Shown here: positions 1 through 13,100 of the stretch, one piece after another
Position numbering within the stretch: position 1 is the first letter of the stretch
Layout: every line of letters starts with the position of its first letter
Assembly: GCA_025331565.1 (NCBI GenBank)
Contig: JAFREQ010000037.1
Coordinates: 496,001-560,000, forward strand
From: Holacanthus passer
Taxonomy: Eukaryota > Chordata > Actinopteri > Pomacanthidae
Reading direction: 5' to 3'
Length of the DNA stretch: 64,000 nt
Translations under genes and position numbers: made by a program
Notes under the pieces: model-generated
What the model saw: the letters and a program-made list of their open reading frames with translations, nothing else
The model's database searches: none
What the model was told of the DNA's origin: nothing

Positions 1-59
1 ACATTGTGTCAGAGCACGAGTGATGTTAAAAAAATCAGAGGTACTTGTACTCTGAGATT

Positions 60-430
60 AAGGCTGTACTTTAAAACTGTTAATAAAAAATAAAATAATA
101 ATAAAATATATACTATATATTAAATAATCTACTATTAATATATAATATACTAATATAAAAATGAAACCACCGCACAGTTTGAAGAATTTATCTTCGTCTC
201 GCTGCTATGACATTCAAATTCTACTTATATGTTTATTCATCAATAATAAGAATCTGCTATTTTTATATATAAAATAATTATTATAATTGTGTATATTGAA
301 TACTTACTTTTTATACTTAACTATATTTGTCTTACAATACTTTGCACTTTTACTCAAGTAAAATACTTTTTACTTGAGTATTTTTACAGTGCGTTGTGTC
401 GCTACCTTTACTTAAAGTGGAAACAGACAA
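60..430 (+). repeat. Degenerate teleost interspersed repeat (ACTTTTACTTAAGTA type), copy A
   Basis: An extremely AT-rich run (about 60-290) leads into a block of alternating TACTTTTAC / ACTTGAGTA words. Positions 351-363 (TACTCAAGTAAAA) and 368-380 are a perfect 13-bp inverted repeat with a 4-nt spacer. I recall this word pattern as a very abundant dispersed repeat in percomorph genomes. Two related stretches occur here, near 30841-31140 (same orientation) and 57838-57945 (opposite orientation). The class (MITE-like or other) cannot be told from sequence alone, and the left boundary is uncertain. Confidence 0.45.
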
Positions 431-931
431 CTTTTCAACTTTTCCCCCCGCACCGTTTCCAAGTGTTATTATTATTGGCGTCGGTGTGTCAAAGACGACC
501 GGATCGCTTTCCGTTTCCCTCAGAGCCTAGCAACTACCAACAACACTGCACACACTGCATTAGCTCCCAAATGTCCATGAAAAAATGATCAACACCGCTT
601 TGGAAATGAGAGAGAAAAAAGACGCATGTTCACTGAAGAGGTGAAGTGAAATTATTATTTACAGGGAGTAATGACATAGTTTGAGTATTTCTTCATGCAA
701 ACAAGTAACTACAGCAGGGTGGAGGGAGGAGGAGAAGAAAACATAAGGAGAAAAAGCACAAGTTTATTCATTCTTTAGTCTATAATGAAGATATGAAAGC
801 AACAAATATTTCAGTATGTGTTGAGAAAAGTGAACCAGGTTGGTATCATGCTAGTTTACAAAATGAAAGACACTGCATAACAGAGACGGTGATAATTTAT
901 GTTCTGTGCGTAGATTATCATATGAACAAGT

Positions 932-964
932 AGATCGATGCGGTCGACCGGATTGGATCGATCT
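932..964. repeat. Nested palindrome / potential cruciform, CpG-dense
   Basis: AGATCGAT (932-939) is matched by its exact reverse complement ATCGATCT (957-964). Inside lies the perfect 10-bp palindrome CGGTCGACCG (941-950). The 33 bases carry five CpG dinucleotides in a CpG-poor neighbourhood. No known element is recognised; a chance palindrome cannot be excluded. Confidence 0.6.
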
Positions 965-1273
965 GCTAACAATGGTTGATGCACTTCCTTTGTGCCACAA
1001 ATGGAGCGTTCATTTTCCCAGGAGATCAAACCCGGTGGCAGACAGCAAGGCTTATTGTGAACTGATCTAAATGGTGTCATTATTCTACAGCCAAGTAAGT
1101 CTATATGTCTCTAGATGAGTTAAAGCAAAAACCTTGTACTGCCAGTTTAAGCATTTGATCTGAATACTTCCACACCTGAATTTTAAAAACTGTGACTCTA
1201 AACAGTTAGAGAGCTTGTACTCTGAAGCTGCTGCGTGAAGCCATGAGGATGTGTTTGTGGCTGAAACACAGCA

Positions 1274-1305
1274 AGGAGGGAGGAGGGAGGAGGAGGAGGA
1301 GGAGG
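1274..1305 (+). repeat. (GGA)n / purine tract
   Basis: A run of AGG and GGAG units, purine-only for about 32 bases. Low-complexity simple repeat. Confidence 0.85.
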
Positions 1306-2394
1306 CGGCCTTGGCTGGAAAGCTTCTAAACTGTTAGATTAACAGTAACAAGAGGAATGTGGAAGTGGAACGAAGCTGTGAATGACAGTGAAGCCTTTGT
1401 TTCGCAGCAGCTATCAAATGCTGATAAATGCGAACATTCTCCTGTAATCAATTCCTGATGAGCAGCTGAGTACAAGATGTTTGAAATATACTTTGCAGAC
1501 TAGCTGAAACAGTGCCCCCCCCCTCCTTTTTCACACCTAAGTACACATGGCCAACCAATTTAAAGAGTCGGTGTAGACTTTCAGAGTGTTGATTTTGGAA
1601 ATTTACAAAAGCTGCTCAGACACACCACCTCCAGTCTTACCGCTGGAAAGCAGCTCTCTAACACCGTGCGACGTTCCAAGCAACACGTCGTTTGAATCAT
1701 GCAGCAGCTTTAAATCAGGAGCGCGGCACCGACGGTCACCTGGCACTCGGCTTGATTTACAGATGACTGTTTTACTGCCCAGCACTCGCTGTCATTACAC
1801 AGGCATGGGAGCAGATACATGTGCACAGTGCCTACACGCACACACCGCCTGTCGAACACAGCAACAAAGGGAAAGGACAAAGAGGGAGGAGGAAGGAGTA
1901 GATGGCGAGAACACACAACATGCTCCTCTCTTGGTTTTGACAGGAAGGCAGGAGGGCACGGCGGGATGGTGGCAAAGTGGACAGCTGACTCCATGACTAT
2001 TTTTTTTTTACCTTAGACTCTCTGTTTTCATTTAAAACAGTCACAGTCCACCATGTTTGTCAGAATGATTCCACGTTTGAAAGTTTGGTGTTCACTCTGT
2101 AAAACTGTTCCCTGCAGGTGACCTCTGACCTCAGGAGGCAGGATCGTAACTGAGCGCGCAGCAGCAATCACACGAAAATTGTCTTGCATACTACGTGTTG
2201 TTCCTTCATGTCCTTTTGTGCTCACCTGTATCTTTAAGAACGTATCTGCTACATATAAGGCTCATATACTGAGAAGTGCATAATTATATGTAGTTTCCTG
2301 TGTTTTTATAAAAATGGAATCCATTTGCATATTTATTGAGCTATTGCTTGAAAACATTTTTCAAAAACCACAGTTTCTACAGCTTGAAAGCTTA

Positions 2395-2890
2395 ATGACA
2401 AAATTCATAATCATGTGCAATTCTGCAGATGCTATGACTTCTCTTCTTGATAACTAATTGTTATCCCTCATGAATTATTAATTGTTAAGTACAGTCGCTA
2501 TAGACAACCAGTATTACACACTGATCAACAACACAAAATCTAATTATGACCTTTATCATTTAAGAGTTATAACTGATTATACACTGCATTAAATGGAGGC
2601 CTATTTAGTCCCATTATATTTCTTAGCCCAGCAATTGAATATAGCACAAACTCCCTTGATATTTTAAAAAGCTCACTGACAAACTGCATATAAGTTCATT
2701 ACGATGACGAGTGCAATTTATGAGTTATATATTGCATTAACGTCTGAGGAGGCCCATTAGGTCACCTTGCATTTGTAGCTCAGCACCTGTATACAGTACA
2801 AACTCCGCTCCATTTTTCATAATGCTCATTAAAGCACGCTGATTAACTGTAACCGAGCTCATCATGATGACACATAGCATAATGCATTAC
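2395..2890. repeat. Diverged tandem array, period about 155 bp, at least three units
   Basis: Landmarks recur in order: GAGTTAT at 2564 and 2722; GGAGGCC at 2595 and 2748; ACAAACTCC at 2646 and 2798; and CTGA-led blocks at 2521, 2676 and 2839. The offsets are 152-163 bp, so whole blocks align collinearly with small gaps. A weaker earlier unit may begin near 2395. Units are strongly diverged, so the array is old. It is not coding, and no satellite family is recognised. Many TAATTG/ATTA words make an enhancer-like role possible, but this is only inferred. Confidence 0.65.
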
Positions 2891-3559
2891 AGCCTGGTGT
2901 TTTAAAGCCTCCACTTCCACTGCGTCTTAACTCAGTGAATATATTAAGATGAATGTTTTTATACGATTATGAAACCTTCCATAAAACGCCAATCAGCAGC
3001 AATATGCACAGTAATTACACACATTTTCAGTCTGTTTGTTTTTTCACTTTTTGTTCAGAAAAATCATTTTCACCGCTCCTTCACTGACACTGTAAACACA
3101 AGCAGTTTTAGTTTTAAACACAGTTCCGACTCCTTAAATCGACCAATTTAACATCTGAAGTGATTGTGGCAGTGCGATATTTTCAATCACCTTGGATCTG
3201 ATTATGGAAATGATTCATTATTCATCGAAATGTTTTAAATGTGCTTGTGTGCTGAGCTGCTATTGAAATGCTAATCTTCCTATTAAATCCAGTTGACTCT
3301 TAGAGTACGTAACCGCATTTCCTGGAGACGTGAGGCTTTTATCTGAGAAAAAGGGGAGAAAAGATTCATTAAAATCGATACCTGACTCTCTGATAATGTT
3401 GCTTTGGTCGGCATTGTCAATTCCAACATTGTGAACATTCCCTGTAATGAGTGGCCCTGTGGGTTTTTGCATTAAACACGCTTCACACAATAGATCACAC
3501 CACAACAAAATTCACTGAATGGGTTTACCTGATTTCTTGTCTCTCTGCAAACACAACAT

Positions 3560-3790
3560 TACGAGCCATTTCCGTCAGGCCCTTTCAGTGGCTCGCTAAA
3601 GGTGATCATTATAATCAGTGCTGCTGTTTTTCCAAGGTGACCTCCGAACGGTGACGGTGGACAATATGCCCGCAATGCCGTTAATTTACATCCCTTGAGC
3701 GCTGTTAATTTACATCACACCACTTCTAATTTGACAGCCGCTTTTAAACCTCTGTCACAACTTGTCAGCAGAGCCATGAATAACAATATA
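3560..3790. promoter_or_regulatory. Candidate conserved non-coding element with TALE/homeodomain-like words
   Basis: A non-repeat block of balanced composition. It holds two GTTAATTTACATC words, TTTGACAGCC, CTGTCAC and TTGTCAGC (TGACAG-type MEIS/PKNOX/TGIF-like cores) and AATAACAATA. The density of such words resembles developmental enhancers in vertebrate gene deserts. Conservation is not demonstrated here. Confidence 0.3.
3680..3716 (+). repeat. 13-bp perfect direct repeat, period 24
   Basis: GTTAATTTACATC occurs at 3680-3692 and again at 3704-3716. The word resembles an HNF1-like half-site (GTTAAT) plus ACATC. It sits inside a candidate regulatory block. Confidence 0.7.
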
Positions 3791-4786
3791 TTACTAAGAG
3801 TTTAGGAAATGAAATGAAGGACGAGAATCCAGCTCTGGGTGCTATTACACTGTCAGATATCATCCGTTTGTCATATTGAGTGAATTATTGGAGTTTGTGT
3901 TGACTGCTGCCTCAGTTACTTTTGACAAACTCTAATTTAAAACTTCACTGATCATTTTTAACAATAGATAAATAACTGTGTGTAAAAAGGGGTCACTCAT
4001 TGTAAAAATTCAACCCACTCACAGATAACTATCATCCAACTCTGAAGTTTTTCTCAGCTCTGCAAAGCATTTTAGCATCTTTTAGCTCATTGTTTTGGCT
4101 TTATGGTGCACAACTGCTGTCATTATACTATATCTTTATACTCTTTATACTGCCTGACCAGCACCAAACATTAGACAGCAAATTCAGTGACAAGTAGCTA
4201 TAGACCCAAATATACCCTCAGGAGTATTTTATGAGGCAATAAAATTGAAATTGTCAGCTGCCCCCCCAAAAAATCAAACAACAGACATACTGCTTTAAAA
4301 AGTTATCATTTTGGTAAACAAAAATTATTAGTAATTATACTCATAAGGTAGTGGACTATCTAGCTAGTAAACGGACTTTTTTGACATTTTTTTGAGCTCG
4401 CTATTTTTCAAACTAATGTTTTGAAGATTGAACTTCCCAGCCCAAAATGAAACATGTCTCATAGCTGTGGCGCTTTATGTTGTTTCGAAGTTTCTATCAC
4501 GGGAGAAATTGATTTTATCTCTTTTCTTCTTATGTAATTCTCAATTCAATTCTTATGTTGAGTTTGAAAAATCAGGAGTGTATAAAGAAACTTCTCATGC
4601 ACATAAAGTCAAAAGGTCTCCCACTCAGTTTTGCACTACAGATATTTTAGGCAACTTAAAAACCTTCTGCTATTAAACACAGTTTCCTATAATGAAACAA
4701 AAACTGGACATGATTTCTTCTTTTAAAACTTAATTGAAAAGAAATACATTTGCTCAGGCCTCTTGGATTTGCCTCCTTCTTGCTCT

Positions 4787-4813
4787 CTCCTTCCTTCCTT
4801 CCTTCCTTCCTTC
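4787..4813 (+). repeat. (CTTC)n microsatellite
   Basis: Tandem CTTC/TTCC units, pyrimidine-only. Confidence 0.9.
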
Positions 4814-5435
4814 TCCCTCTCATCCTCCCTGTCAGGTTTCGAGCTTCATACGTTCCTGTGCAACAGTATAATCCTGTAATGTGATCACAGGCAGTTCATT
4901 TTTAATTACAATTTACGAGGGCTCTGGTCGGAGATATGACATCACCTTCCTTCAAAGGCTTCACAGAGGAGGGGAGACGGGTCTCCCCCAAAAGAGCAAA
5001 ACAATAACCCTCAGAAAGGATTAGATGACACCAAGAAGCAATCTGGCGCTGATCGAGTGAATTCCATCAAAAGTTTGCAACAGTGGCCTCACACACACTC
5101 ACGCACACACACTTGGAGACTTGGTGGTGTGTTTTTAAATGCAGACCCCAAGAGCAAACCTGGCCTTGCGAAAGGTTGTGCGACAGGAAACAGTCGATCA
5201 CAGGCTTTTCTTTCATCTTTCCTCCCCTCTTTTCTTCTTCCCTCCAAATAAACAATGGCGGTAGGGTAATGAGGCCCCTGGGTGTTCTAAGGACACGAGA
5301 TGAGAAGGAGACCTGGCCACACAGAACGTATAAAACAAGGAGACATGAGGAGAAGTGAGGGCCCAGCTGCCTCATTAGGGAAGTATGAACGACGGTGGCC
5401 ACTATTCATTTTCTCTACTAACGACCGCTGGACGC

Positions 5436-5439
<4 letters not shown>

Positions 5440-5467
<28 letters not shown>
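5440..5467 (+). repeat. (CA)14 microsatellite
   Basis: Fourteen uninterrupted CA dinucleotides. Confidence 0.95.
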
Positions 5468-5470
<3 letters not shown>

Positions 5471-7124
5471 GAGCACATAAACACAGACACGCTTACGGCA
5501 TGAGGTAGTCGACACATACAAACACGTCAAAACTCAGAGGACACATTCAAACACAGTGTGACGCTGTTTGAGATTATAATTCTCTTTTAATGGTCGACAA
5601 AGACGGAAAGAGACAGTCGGAGGGGTCAATTAAGAAAGTAAGAGCTGCCTGGGGCCCCCACCACGCCACAAAGTATATCTTAAATTAATAACATAGTTAT
5701 ATCACAGTACATTTCATAGACAGAGAATACTCTCAATTCATTTACAGTTCGCAAATAAAATAAAAACATAGTTTACAGCTGTTGTTTTATTTTTGAATTT
5801 CAAAATAAAGGCCTGTATTACTAGTGAGTAAAATGTGTACTAAAGCCAAAATTAAAAAGTATGACATGGCAGCATGATGAAGCTCTGTCCTGCTTTACTG
5901 ACTGAAAATACTGTCTAATAAAATTTCAATTACTGCTGAAACAACTGCTTGATTAATCTATGAGCTAATGGACAGAAAATGAATTGCCACATATCAAGTC
6001 ATCTGAAAGTAATTTATGAAGTGAAGGTGCCAAATATTTGCTGGTTCCAACCTTTTAAACGCAGAATTTTCTGCTCTATTCTGTTTTATGTGAGTGTAAA
6101 TTCAATATATTTAAACTATTAGTCTGACTAAAAAGCAGTTTGATGATGTTACCTTGACCTTTCAGCATGCGACGGTTGGATTGGTCACTATTTTTTCTTA
6201 CTCTTTATCAACTAAATTCATGTTTCATAAATACAATAGTATCTTGCCTGGTGCATGCCCATTTCTTTCAAGTCATATGTCCAAAAATTGAAGTCTGAAG
6301 CCCAAGCTGAGATAGTTCAAACTAAGCAAAGTTCTTTCAGAAGACATAATACAACTGCCTTGGCAGTAGAACTCCTCATGATGTGTAAACTTATTTTCAA
6401 AATCAATGGAGGTCTGCTACAAAGCAGAGGTTTTCAAAGTGGAAGGTGGGCCATCACTGCGGTGCTCCAAACAGTTCAGAGACTCGGTGAAGGAAGCGAA
6501 CAAATATTACATTAGTTATCAAAAAGATGCATGATTACAAGCTAATAAATGTCTTACAACAGACCTGTTTTATTTAATTTGTGTAGTCTAAAATTATGTT
6601 AAATAGCAATATTAAGCTATTTTTGCTCATTTGCTGAGTGTCTATGGGATCAAATAACATAATCATGATCCCATAGGCAAAAGCAGCAGTACATCAATTT
6701 CTCTCTCAATACCCTATGACCTCTACCCTGCCTGTAGCTCTCAGCCCAAAGCCCATTGTTTCCTACTGCAGACATCAATCTTTAAAAAATAGGTGACAAA
6801 TATGTGTTTACCTTTTTAAAAATGACAAAATAATTTCCTAAAACAGCAGGTGACTATAGTTTTTTATCAAAAATTACTCAAACAGGAGATAATAGTAAAT
6901 ATATTGGGGACTATTTTTAACTGTGGATTAACGAGGAAGGAACATATCACCCAGTGTAGAGGTGTCTACAGCACAGAAGAATAAGACACATGAGATAGAC
7001 AGAAAGATAGCAGTATGTTCAATTCAATGTGCAATATTTCACTTATTATTAATTTAATATTTTTTTCATATTTAAATTCTCCTGTTCATAGTGTATTCCT
7101 GTCCATAGTGTACATACATGGTCA

Positions 7125-7152
7125 CATATTCACACATATTCACACATATTCT
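7125..7152 (+). repeat. Short ATATTCACAC tandem repeat
   Basis: The 10-mer ATATTCACAC occurs about two and a half times in tandem. The surrounding 7070-7320 sequence (phrases such as GTTCATAGTGTATTCC) may be a LINE 3' UTR relic, but I could not confirm that. Confidence 0.5.
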
Positions 7153-10100
7153 CATGTAAATTTGTACTGTCAGCACTTACATTAAATATTGAGTCGGTGG
7201 TACATGGTTTTATTTTATTTTACTTGAATGATTGATTGACTGAACAGTTATTCTCATTAACTTCCAGGAGTGTAGTGTCTTCAGAGTGCTCAAGACTTGA
7301 GAGATCCATTACTGTCTGTTGGTCTGTTGACCTTTGCAGTCACTTAACTCAGCGCTGACAAATCTGATATCAGGGAATGTTCGCTGCAGTGAATGAGGGT
7401 CCTGACCTGCTCCACTTGAAAGTACAAACGCCTTGACTTTCTGTGCTACTGTGAAAATTATTGAACACATATGGATCTCAGATTCATTCATAAAACACGC
7501 CAGGGCAAGACGGAGATGGATTTGGAGGTCGGACACAGACGTCATGAGGCCATTTTTTTTTCTCTGTTTGCCCACAGGCACGCACGGACACCTTAAACAC
7601 TTACACACACATAAAGACACACACCCTACATACCCTCCGGGTGTTTGAACAGAGAGTATTAGCCTTGGCAAACAGGAGTGTGTATTCATCAAGCTGCAGT
7701 CCTGTTTCATTTCCCTGTCAGGTTTTGAGCCTCAGCACAGGTCAGGTAGGAGTGATACCATTTCACCTGAGCTCCTGCATGTTTAATCTCTCTGTCTCTT
7801 CTTGCACACCTCCGTCTCTCTTTTCTTTCCTGCATCGTTCCTATTTTCCTCCTACAGTACCCTCTCCAAACCTCATCCTTCCTGCCTCTTCACTCCATCG
7901 ATCAATCCCTCTCAATCCACTCCCCTCATCCCTCTTTCCTTCTCCCTCCATCAATCCATCCACTCCTCGCTCTTCTTCTTCTCTCTCTCCTAAAGACAAA
8001 CACTCCACAGGTTGGACTCTCTGCTCCCTCCGTCTCCTCCATCCTCTCCCCGTCGATGGCGTGTTTGCTCAGGGATTAGGCCGAGCTTTGTGCCGTTGAG
8101 GAAGGAAGGAACTAATCAGACTCTTATTTGTCGTTGCATTCTGTGTCTTATGGTGAGAAGGGAACCTGACCCGGCGGACGCTCGCACACACACTCATGCA
8201 CAGATGCACACATGGCGAGCGGGCCGAGCAGGCTGAAAGCTGAGAGCCGGCCAGAGGAAAAAACACACACACACACACACATATGTGCACACGCCAGCCA
8301 GACGCAACCCAACACCCCGCCTGAGTGAGCGTGGGCGTGCATTTGCCCCTGGACTGCTCTGTTCTCTGCTGTTTGTGTGCGCACACTCGTGTTCAGCACT
8401 GCCTCGCTGCTCTGTTGCTGCCTTTGTTCCCAGGGCAGGCCTGTTTTTCTGATTGGCTGGCTCGATGTGTGGGATATGGATCTGTGTTTTTCCTCATCAG
8501 CGGCGGCTCTCGTTTGACAAATTCTGTTTTCCCTGCTGTCGGCGGGCGCACAAGGTCACGGTGGCTACAGGAGGCAGCTGCACAGGCGAGCCGCTCAAAC
8601 GCCGCTGCCCGTCCGCGCGCGTGTTTGCACAGTCGTCACAGTGTTCCCAGACATTTGTACAGCGTCCGACGTGTACATGCATACAAAGTCTCACATACTG
8701 TACACGCTCTCGCCACCTTTCCAATCAGCAGCCTGATTAGCCATTGCTCACATCTCCTTCGCCACTTGTCTGCTCCATAATTCATGGATCTAACAGATGG
8801 CGCTGGCTCGGATCAAATTCTCTCAAGCTCTTCATGTTAGACAGGCCGACTCAATTCTCAGGTAGCTCAGGTATCGAGCATCAAACCGGGCTACAGCAGG
8901 TATCTTGACCTCCTATTCTTTTTTATCCAGATAGAGGATGAAGAGCAGATTCCCCTGTTGTTGCTAACACAAATTATTAATGTGTTTTCTAAACAGGCGA
9001 TGTGAGGGGAAAGAATTATTCCGAGTTCCATTGATCCAGTTTGTACAAAATGTTTACAAGCTGCACTGCGTCTCTGAAGAGTCCCACACTAATCCCACAG
9101 TAACTCTGTCTCTGTCTTCGTGTCTGTCTTCCACCCTCTGATTGGGCCTAACTACAGGGTAGGCTGTGTTTGCTTTATCCTCATACTTCCAAAAAGACAC
9201 TATAAATTAACGACCTACATGGAATGAGACCTCCTCTCCCATGAAGAGGAGAGTTTAGCTTTGCACTTCCATGAGGTTTATGGGTCTGACAAGGGACAAG
9301 TTAAATAAGAATCCAGGAAGCAAAGGACAAGATATCCGGACTTTTAGACTTTTAGGCTTAAACCACTGGATCCTACACTCCCCATAATGCAACACATTGA
9401 CCCCATAAGACCCATCGGACCTTCATGCAACCAATCTGACATGAACTTTCACAAACTAGTTTTCCCCATGATGAGTCAACTAAACTTCACGTGTCCCCCT
9501 TTATAGTAAAACTGCAGCATCGACAAAAGATTCCAGCTCATTTTCAAGGTAAAACCTCTCAAACCGCCCCTGCAGTGTAACCCACTCCTTGACTTTCCAT
9601 CAATATGCTCAGCATGTTCCAAATACTCACTGTATCTGTTGCTTGTTTGCTGTTAATCAGGCATAGCTGAGTGTGACAGAGGTAAACAGCCAGCAGAGCT
9701 AGCAACAAACAGCAGCTGTTTGTGTGTGGGCGTCTGGAGCGTAGTGACCGTGCAGATGGACAGCAGACAAGTGGATGCTGCAAGAGTGGTGTGAGAAGAA
9801 AAATACTTATTTACTTATCCAAGCTGTGTAAAGCTGCCATCCTTGGCCGAGGAGCAAACTGCAAACTGTTTGGAGCAGCAGCTTCCGACTTGGCTTGTTT
9901 GTGCTCCCGAAAACAAAGCAAAGGGGCTTTAAAGGTGCCGACCATCTTTCTTTCACTCCACTCATCTCCTGTCACCGCTCCGCTATCAAAAGTCTAACGA
10001 AAAGTATATGTGAAAAATAAGTTTACTGGTTGCAAAGGACTGTGACCGGACCAACGAAGAGTGATTCTTTTTTTCTTTGTTTTGATTTAATTAAGAACAA

Positions 10101-13100
10101 AATCTGTTCAGTAATTCATAAGAAATGTCATAATTCATAAAATATTTAAGGAAAGGCTGAAAACTTCAATGTAAGTTTGTGTTTTTCTATGCTGTTCATC
10201 TACTTGAGACCCATTTATTTTGCAGCCCCTTGTGGAGGTCTCGACCCTCAGGAACTTTTTAAAGCTACAGGGTTTGGTGTTACTTCGTTCCATCTTCTGA
10301 GCTGGAGCCTTCGGTTTTACCCGGAGGGTTTACATCCACTCTCAAGCTCTATTTTTTCTCTCCGTCGTTCTTTGTGTGTACGACGCTATGCCTTTGAGGA
10401 CTGTCCCAAAGTGTGCGCCTATATGCTCTATAGGCTTATCCCTGCGTAAGATTAATTGCACGGAGACTACAAAGATATGGAAAACACAAACAGGTTCTTG
10501 GAGAGAGATCAGATGCTGCCAAGAGGAGGCGATGGTGGCAACTTTGTCGCCTGAATTTTCAAATGGGGCCATTTGGAAAGAGGTTTTCAAGCATTCAGAA
10601 CTTAAGACTGCAAAGCTGGGTGAGAACAGGTAATTTTAAGAACAACATTACATTCATTATATACTAGAATTAAAAAAATTAAATTAAATTAAAAGAATTA
10701 AAAGAATATAAAATTTAGTTTCTATACTTGTGAATTCACATGTCACAGTAAGACTAGTAGTAAGACTAACTCCTCCCCTGTTAATACAGCCACAATGTAC
10801 AGGGATAATAATTCACGCTAGATTATGAAAAGGAGTTCTGGAAACGATTTCTTGGTCAAACACAAAGCTCCCATTTCATGCTCCTAACCCTGCACTGTTG
10901 TGCTCAGGCTGTGGGGAATGAATGTGCAGTTCCCACCAGCTGGCTCTTTCTCTCCAGCACACTCGCCATTTCTCATGTAGAATTTTTTTTGTCATGGATG
11001 GAGCAATGCAGAGTTGGCCCATGGTGCTCCTAATGAGAGCAAAACTCCCAGGGCTGCTACCACCCAAATGGACCCGGGGAGGCAGGAGGCAGCTCACACA
11101 CAGCACTGTGCACACATCTGTTTAGGTTATGCTGACAATCATGTGGCTTTTGCTCTTATGATTTTCTCAGAAGTGATTCATTAGGGTGAGATCTAATCAT
11201 GGAGAGCAATGTGACCGGACTGCGTCAGCTGATCATCTCCCAGGGCACACGCTGAACGAACTTGGCCCCATAGTCTCTCTCACTGAATGAATGGACTACA
11301 TACAAAGGCTTTATTAAATGGAATACATGCTGTATGATACATCGGTTGCTGGATGTCTGCCCTGCCTTGCCCGTGCATTAGGCAAGTAAGTCACATTAAG
11401 AAAAAATTATTTTGATTTAGAATTACTATGACAGAATGATTTTTGTGAAAGCCAACTTCCCAAATTAATACATGACATACACACACATAGAGGCATGCAA
11501 TACACACTCTTACTGAGAAAGCTGGCCAACAGTGAGCCAGAGCGAAAGCACAGCTTGGGCTTGCCCATGGAAAGAGTGGCATCATCCCATTGGTCCTAAT
11601 ATAAAGTAGAGACAGCCCGGCGATGTGGCCGAGCGGCTGCAGGGACCAGATGGAGCGCTGGAGACAAAAACACGAGATATTCCAAAATGCATCACAGGGC
11701 AACAAATCTGTGTATCATAGCATGTATATCCAAATCCCACATGTAGGGTTATGTGATGCAGAGCGTAATGTTCCTTTAATAATCAGAGGACTAAACAGCT
11801 ATTAAAAGGAGGAGCTATATTGTCCAGCTGCCCCCTCGCTGGTCCGTTTCCCGTCGTCATTAGCAAACACTTCATGGAAAATTTTGGTGTTTCCTTGCCA
11901 GCCTTTTGGATGTTGAAATACAGCTTTCAAAGCCAACTAAATCAAACCCAATTCCTCTTTGCCAAATATCTCACACACAAATTTGTCAGGGGTTTGATCA
12001 TTAGCGGAGAGCGGCGCGCCTTTGAGGACATGCGGGTACTGAAAAAAATGCCACAGGATCTGACATTCGAGCCAGTGAAGGCATGTTTGTGACTCTGAGT
12101 TCCCGTTGCTGGCATCTTTCTCCGCTTTGATTTATGACCTTGAGGTGAAACAGAGTTCCCCTGTCCACCTCAGAGTGAACAAACTAATGAACCAGCTGCA
12201 TTATTTATTATTGAAAAAGCAAAGCCCAGAACAAAAGCTGAGGTCGGGGCAAAAAACACTGAAACATTCCAAAAGCGAGAAAGAGAAAAGAGAGAAGGAA
12301 TGCTTTTTCTTCCTTCCCTCGTTTTTCTGCACGTCAACCTGAAGCCTGTGCCAAGTATAAAATTAGTTAGATAAAGGGTTGTTGTGGTGTACTTGGTAAT
12401 GTGAGTAGATGGGGACGGCAGTTCTTACGCTCTAATTCGGGAATCAAAGAGATGGTTGCTTATCTTGATCAGTGGTGGGCTGGCATACTAGCTGTGAGAG
12501 CCAGTTGAAAAGATTAGATCTTAATTGTCAGACATTACAGCGTGATGGCAACCAGAGAGACAGGGAGAGACACTACTGGGCCTTGTAATAATCCTTCGTG
12601 GTGTTGACACTGAGATCCCAGTTAAAATAAACCCAACGAGCACTGGGGATTGTGTCGTTCCTTCTCCAGTAACGCTAATGAGAGACGACTTATTCCTGTA
12701 ACATTACCTTACTTCTGCAGAGACGTTCAGCGAGCTTTGGCACAAATATTTCAACCTTTCTTTCTGCTGCAGACATGTTCGGGTTCTGAGGCTTTTCAGG
12801 GAAATGTGGCAGAGTTGCTGCTGCTACACTGCATATTTGTTTGAAATGTGACATTTGACAAATGGACCATTTTTGGCATGTCCTACCATACAAAGATGAG
12901 AATACCAAAGAAATGCTTTGTACTAAAAAAAAAATTGCAGTAAGTACAAAACACAGCTATGACTGCACAGCTCAAGTAAGACAGCTATATCAGCCAAAAC
13001 TACATTTACTTATTGATTTATACTTAGCTGTTACCTGTAAATGAAAAGTATCCATTTGATGAAGTGACTGATGATTCAGTTTGGCATCCATCACTAAATC

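Larger units (their letters stand above)
431..2394. other. Unique non-coding sequence, no gene seen
   Basis: Mixed-composition sequence without a recognisable gene. It contains a nested palindrome (932-964) and a GGA purine tract (1274-1305). Overlapping frames near 1586-1996 on both strands, up to 136 codons, have no recognisable domain. Because both strands are open at once, the openness probably reflects CpG-richer composition. Confidence 0.5.
3791..7124. other. Unique AT-rich non-coding sequence with microsatellites
   Basis: No gene seen. It contains CTTC and CA microsatellites (separate entries) and CA-rich sequence near 5089-5113. Short open frames near 5057-5517 occur on both strands and are driven by the CA repeats and a CpG-richer patch. 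Confidence 0.5.

Noticed and set aside
5086..5520. CA-driven open frames suggesting histidine/threonine-rich peptides.
   Set aside because: They are translations of the microsatellites.
7641..8780. Open frames of 151-152 codons in a CpG- and C-richer stretch.
   Set aside because: Low-complexity composition, several frames open on both strands, no domain, and a microsatellite inside; not credible as genes.
11618..11690. TGGCCGAGCGG near 11630 looks like the A box of a serine or leucine tRNA.
   Set aside because: No matching B box, acceptor stem or anticodon arm follows at the right distances.
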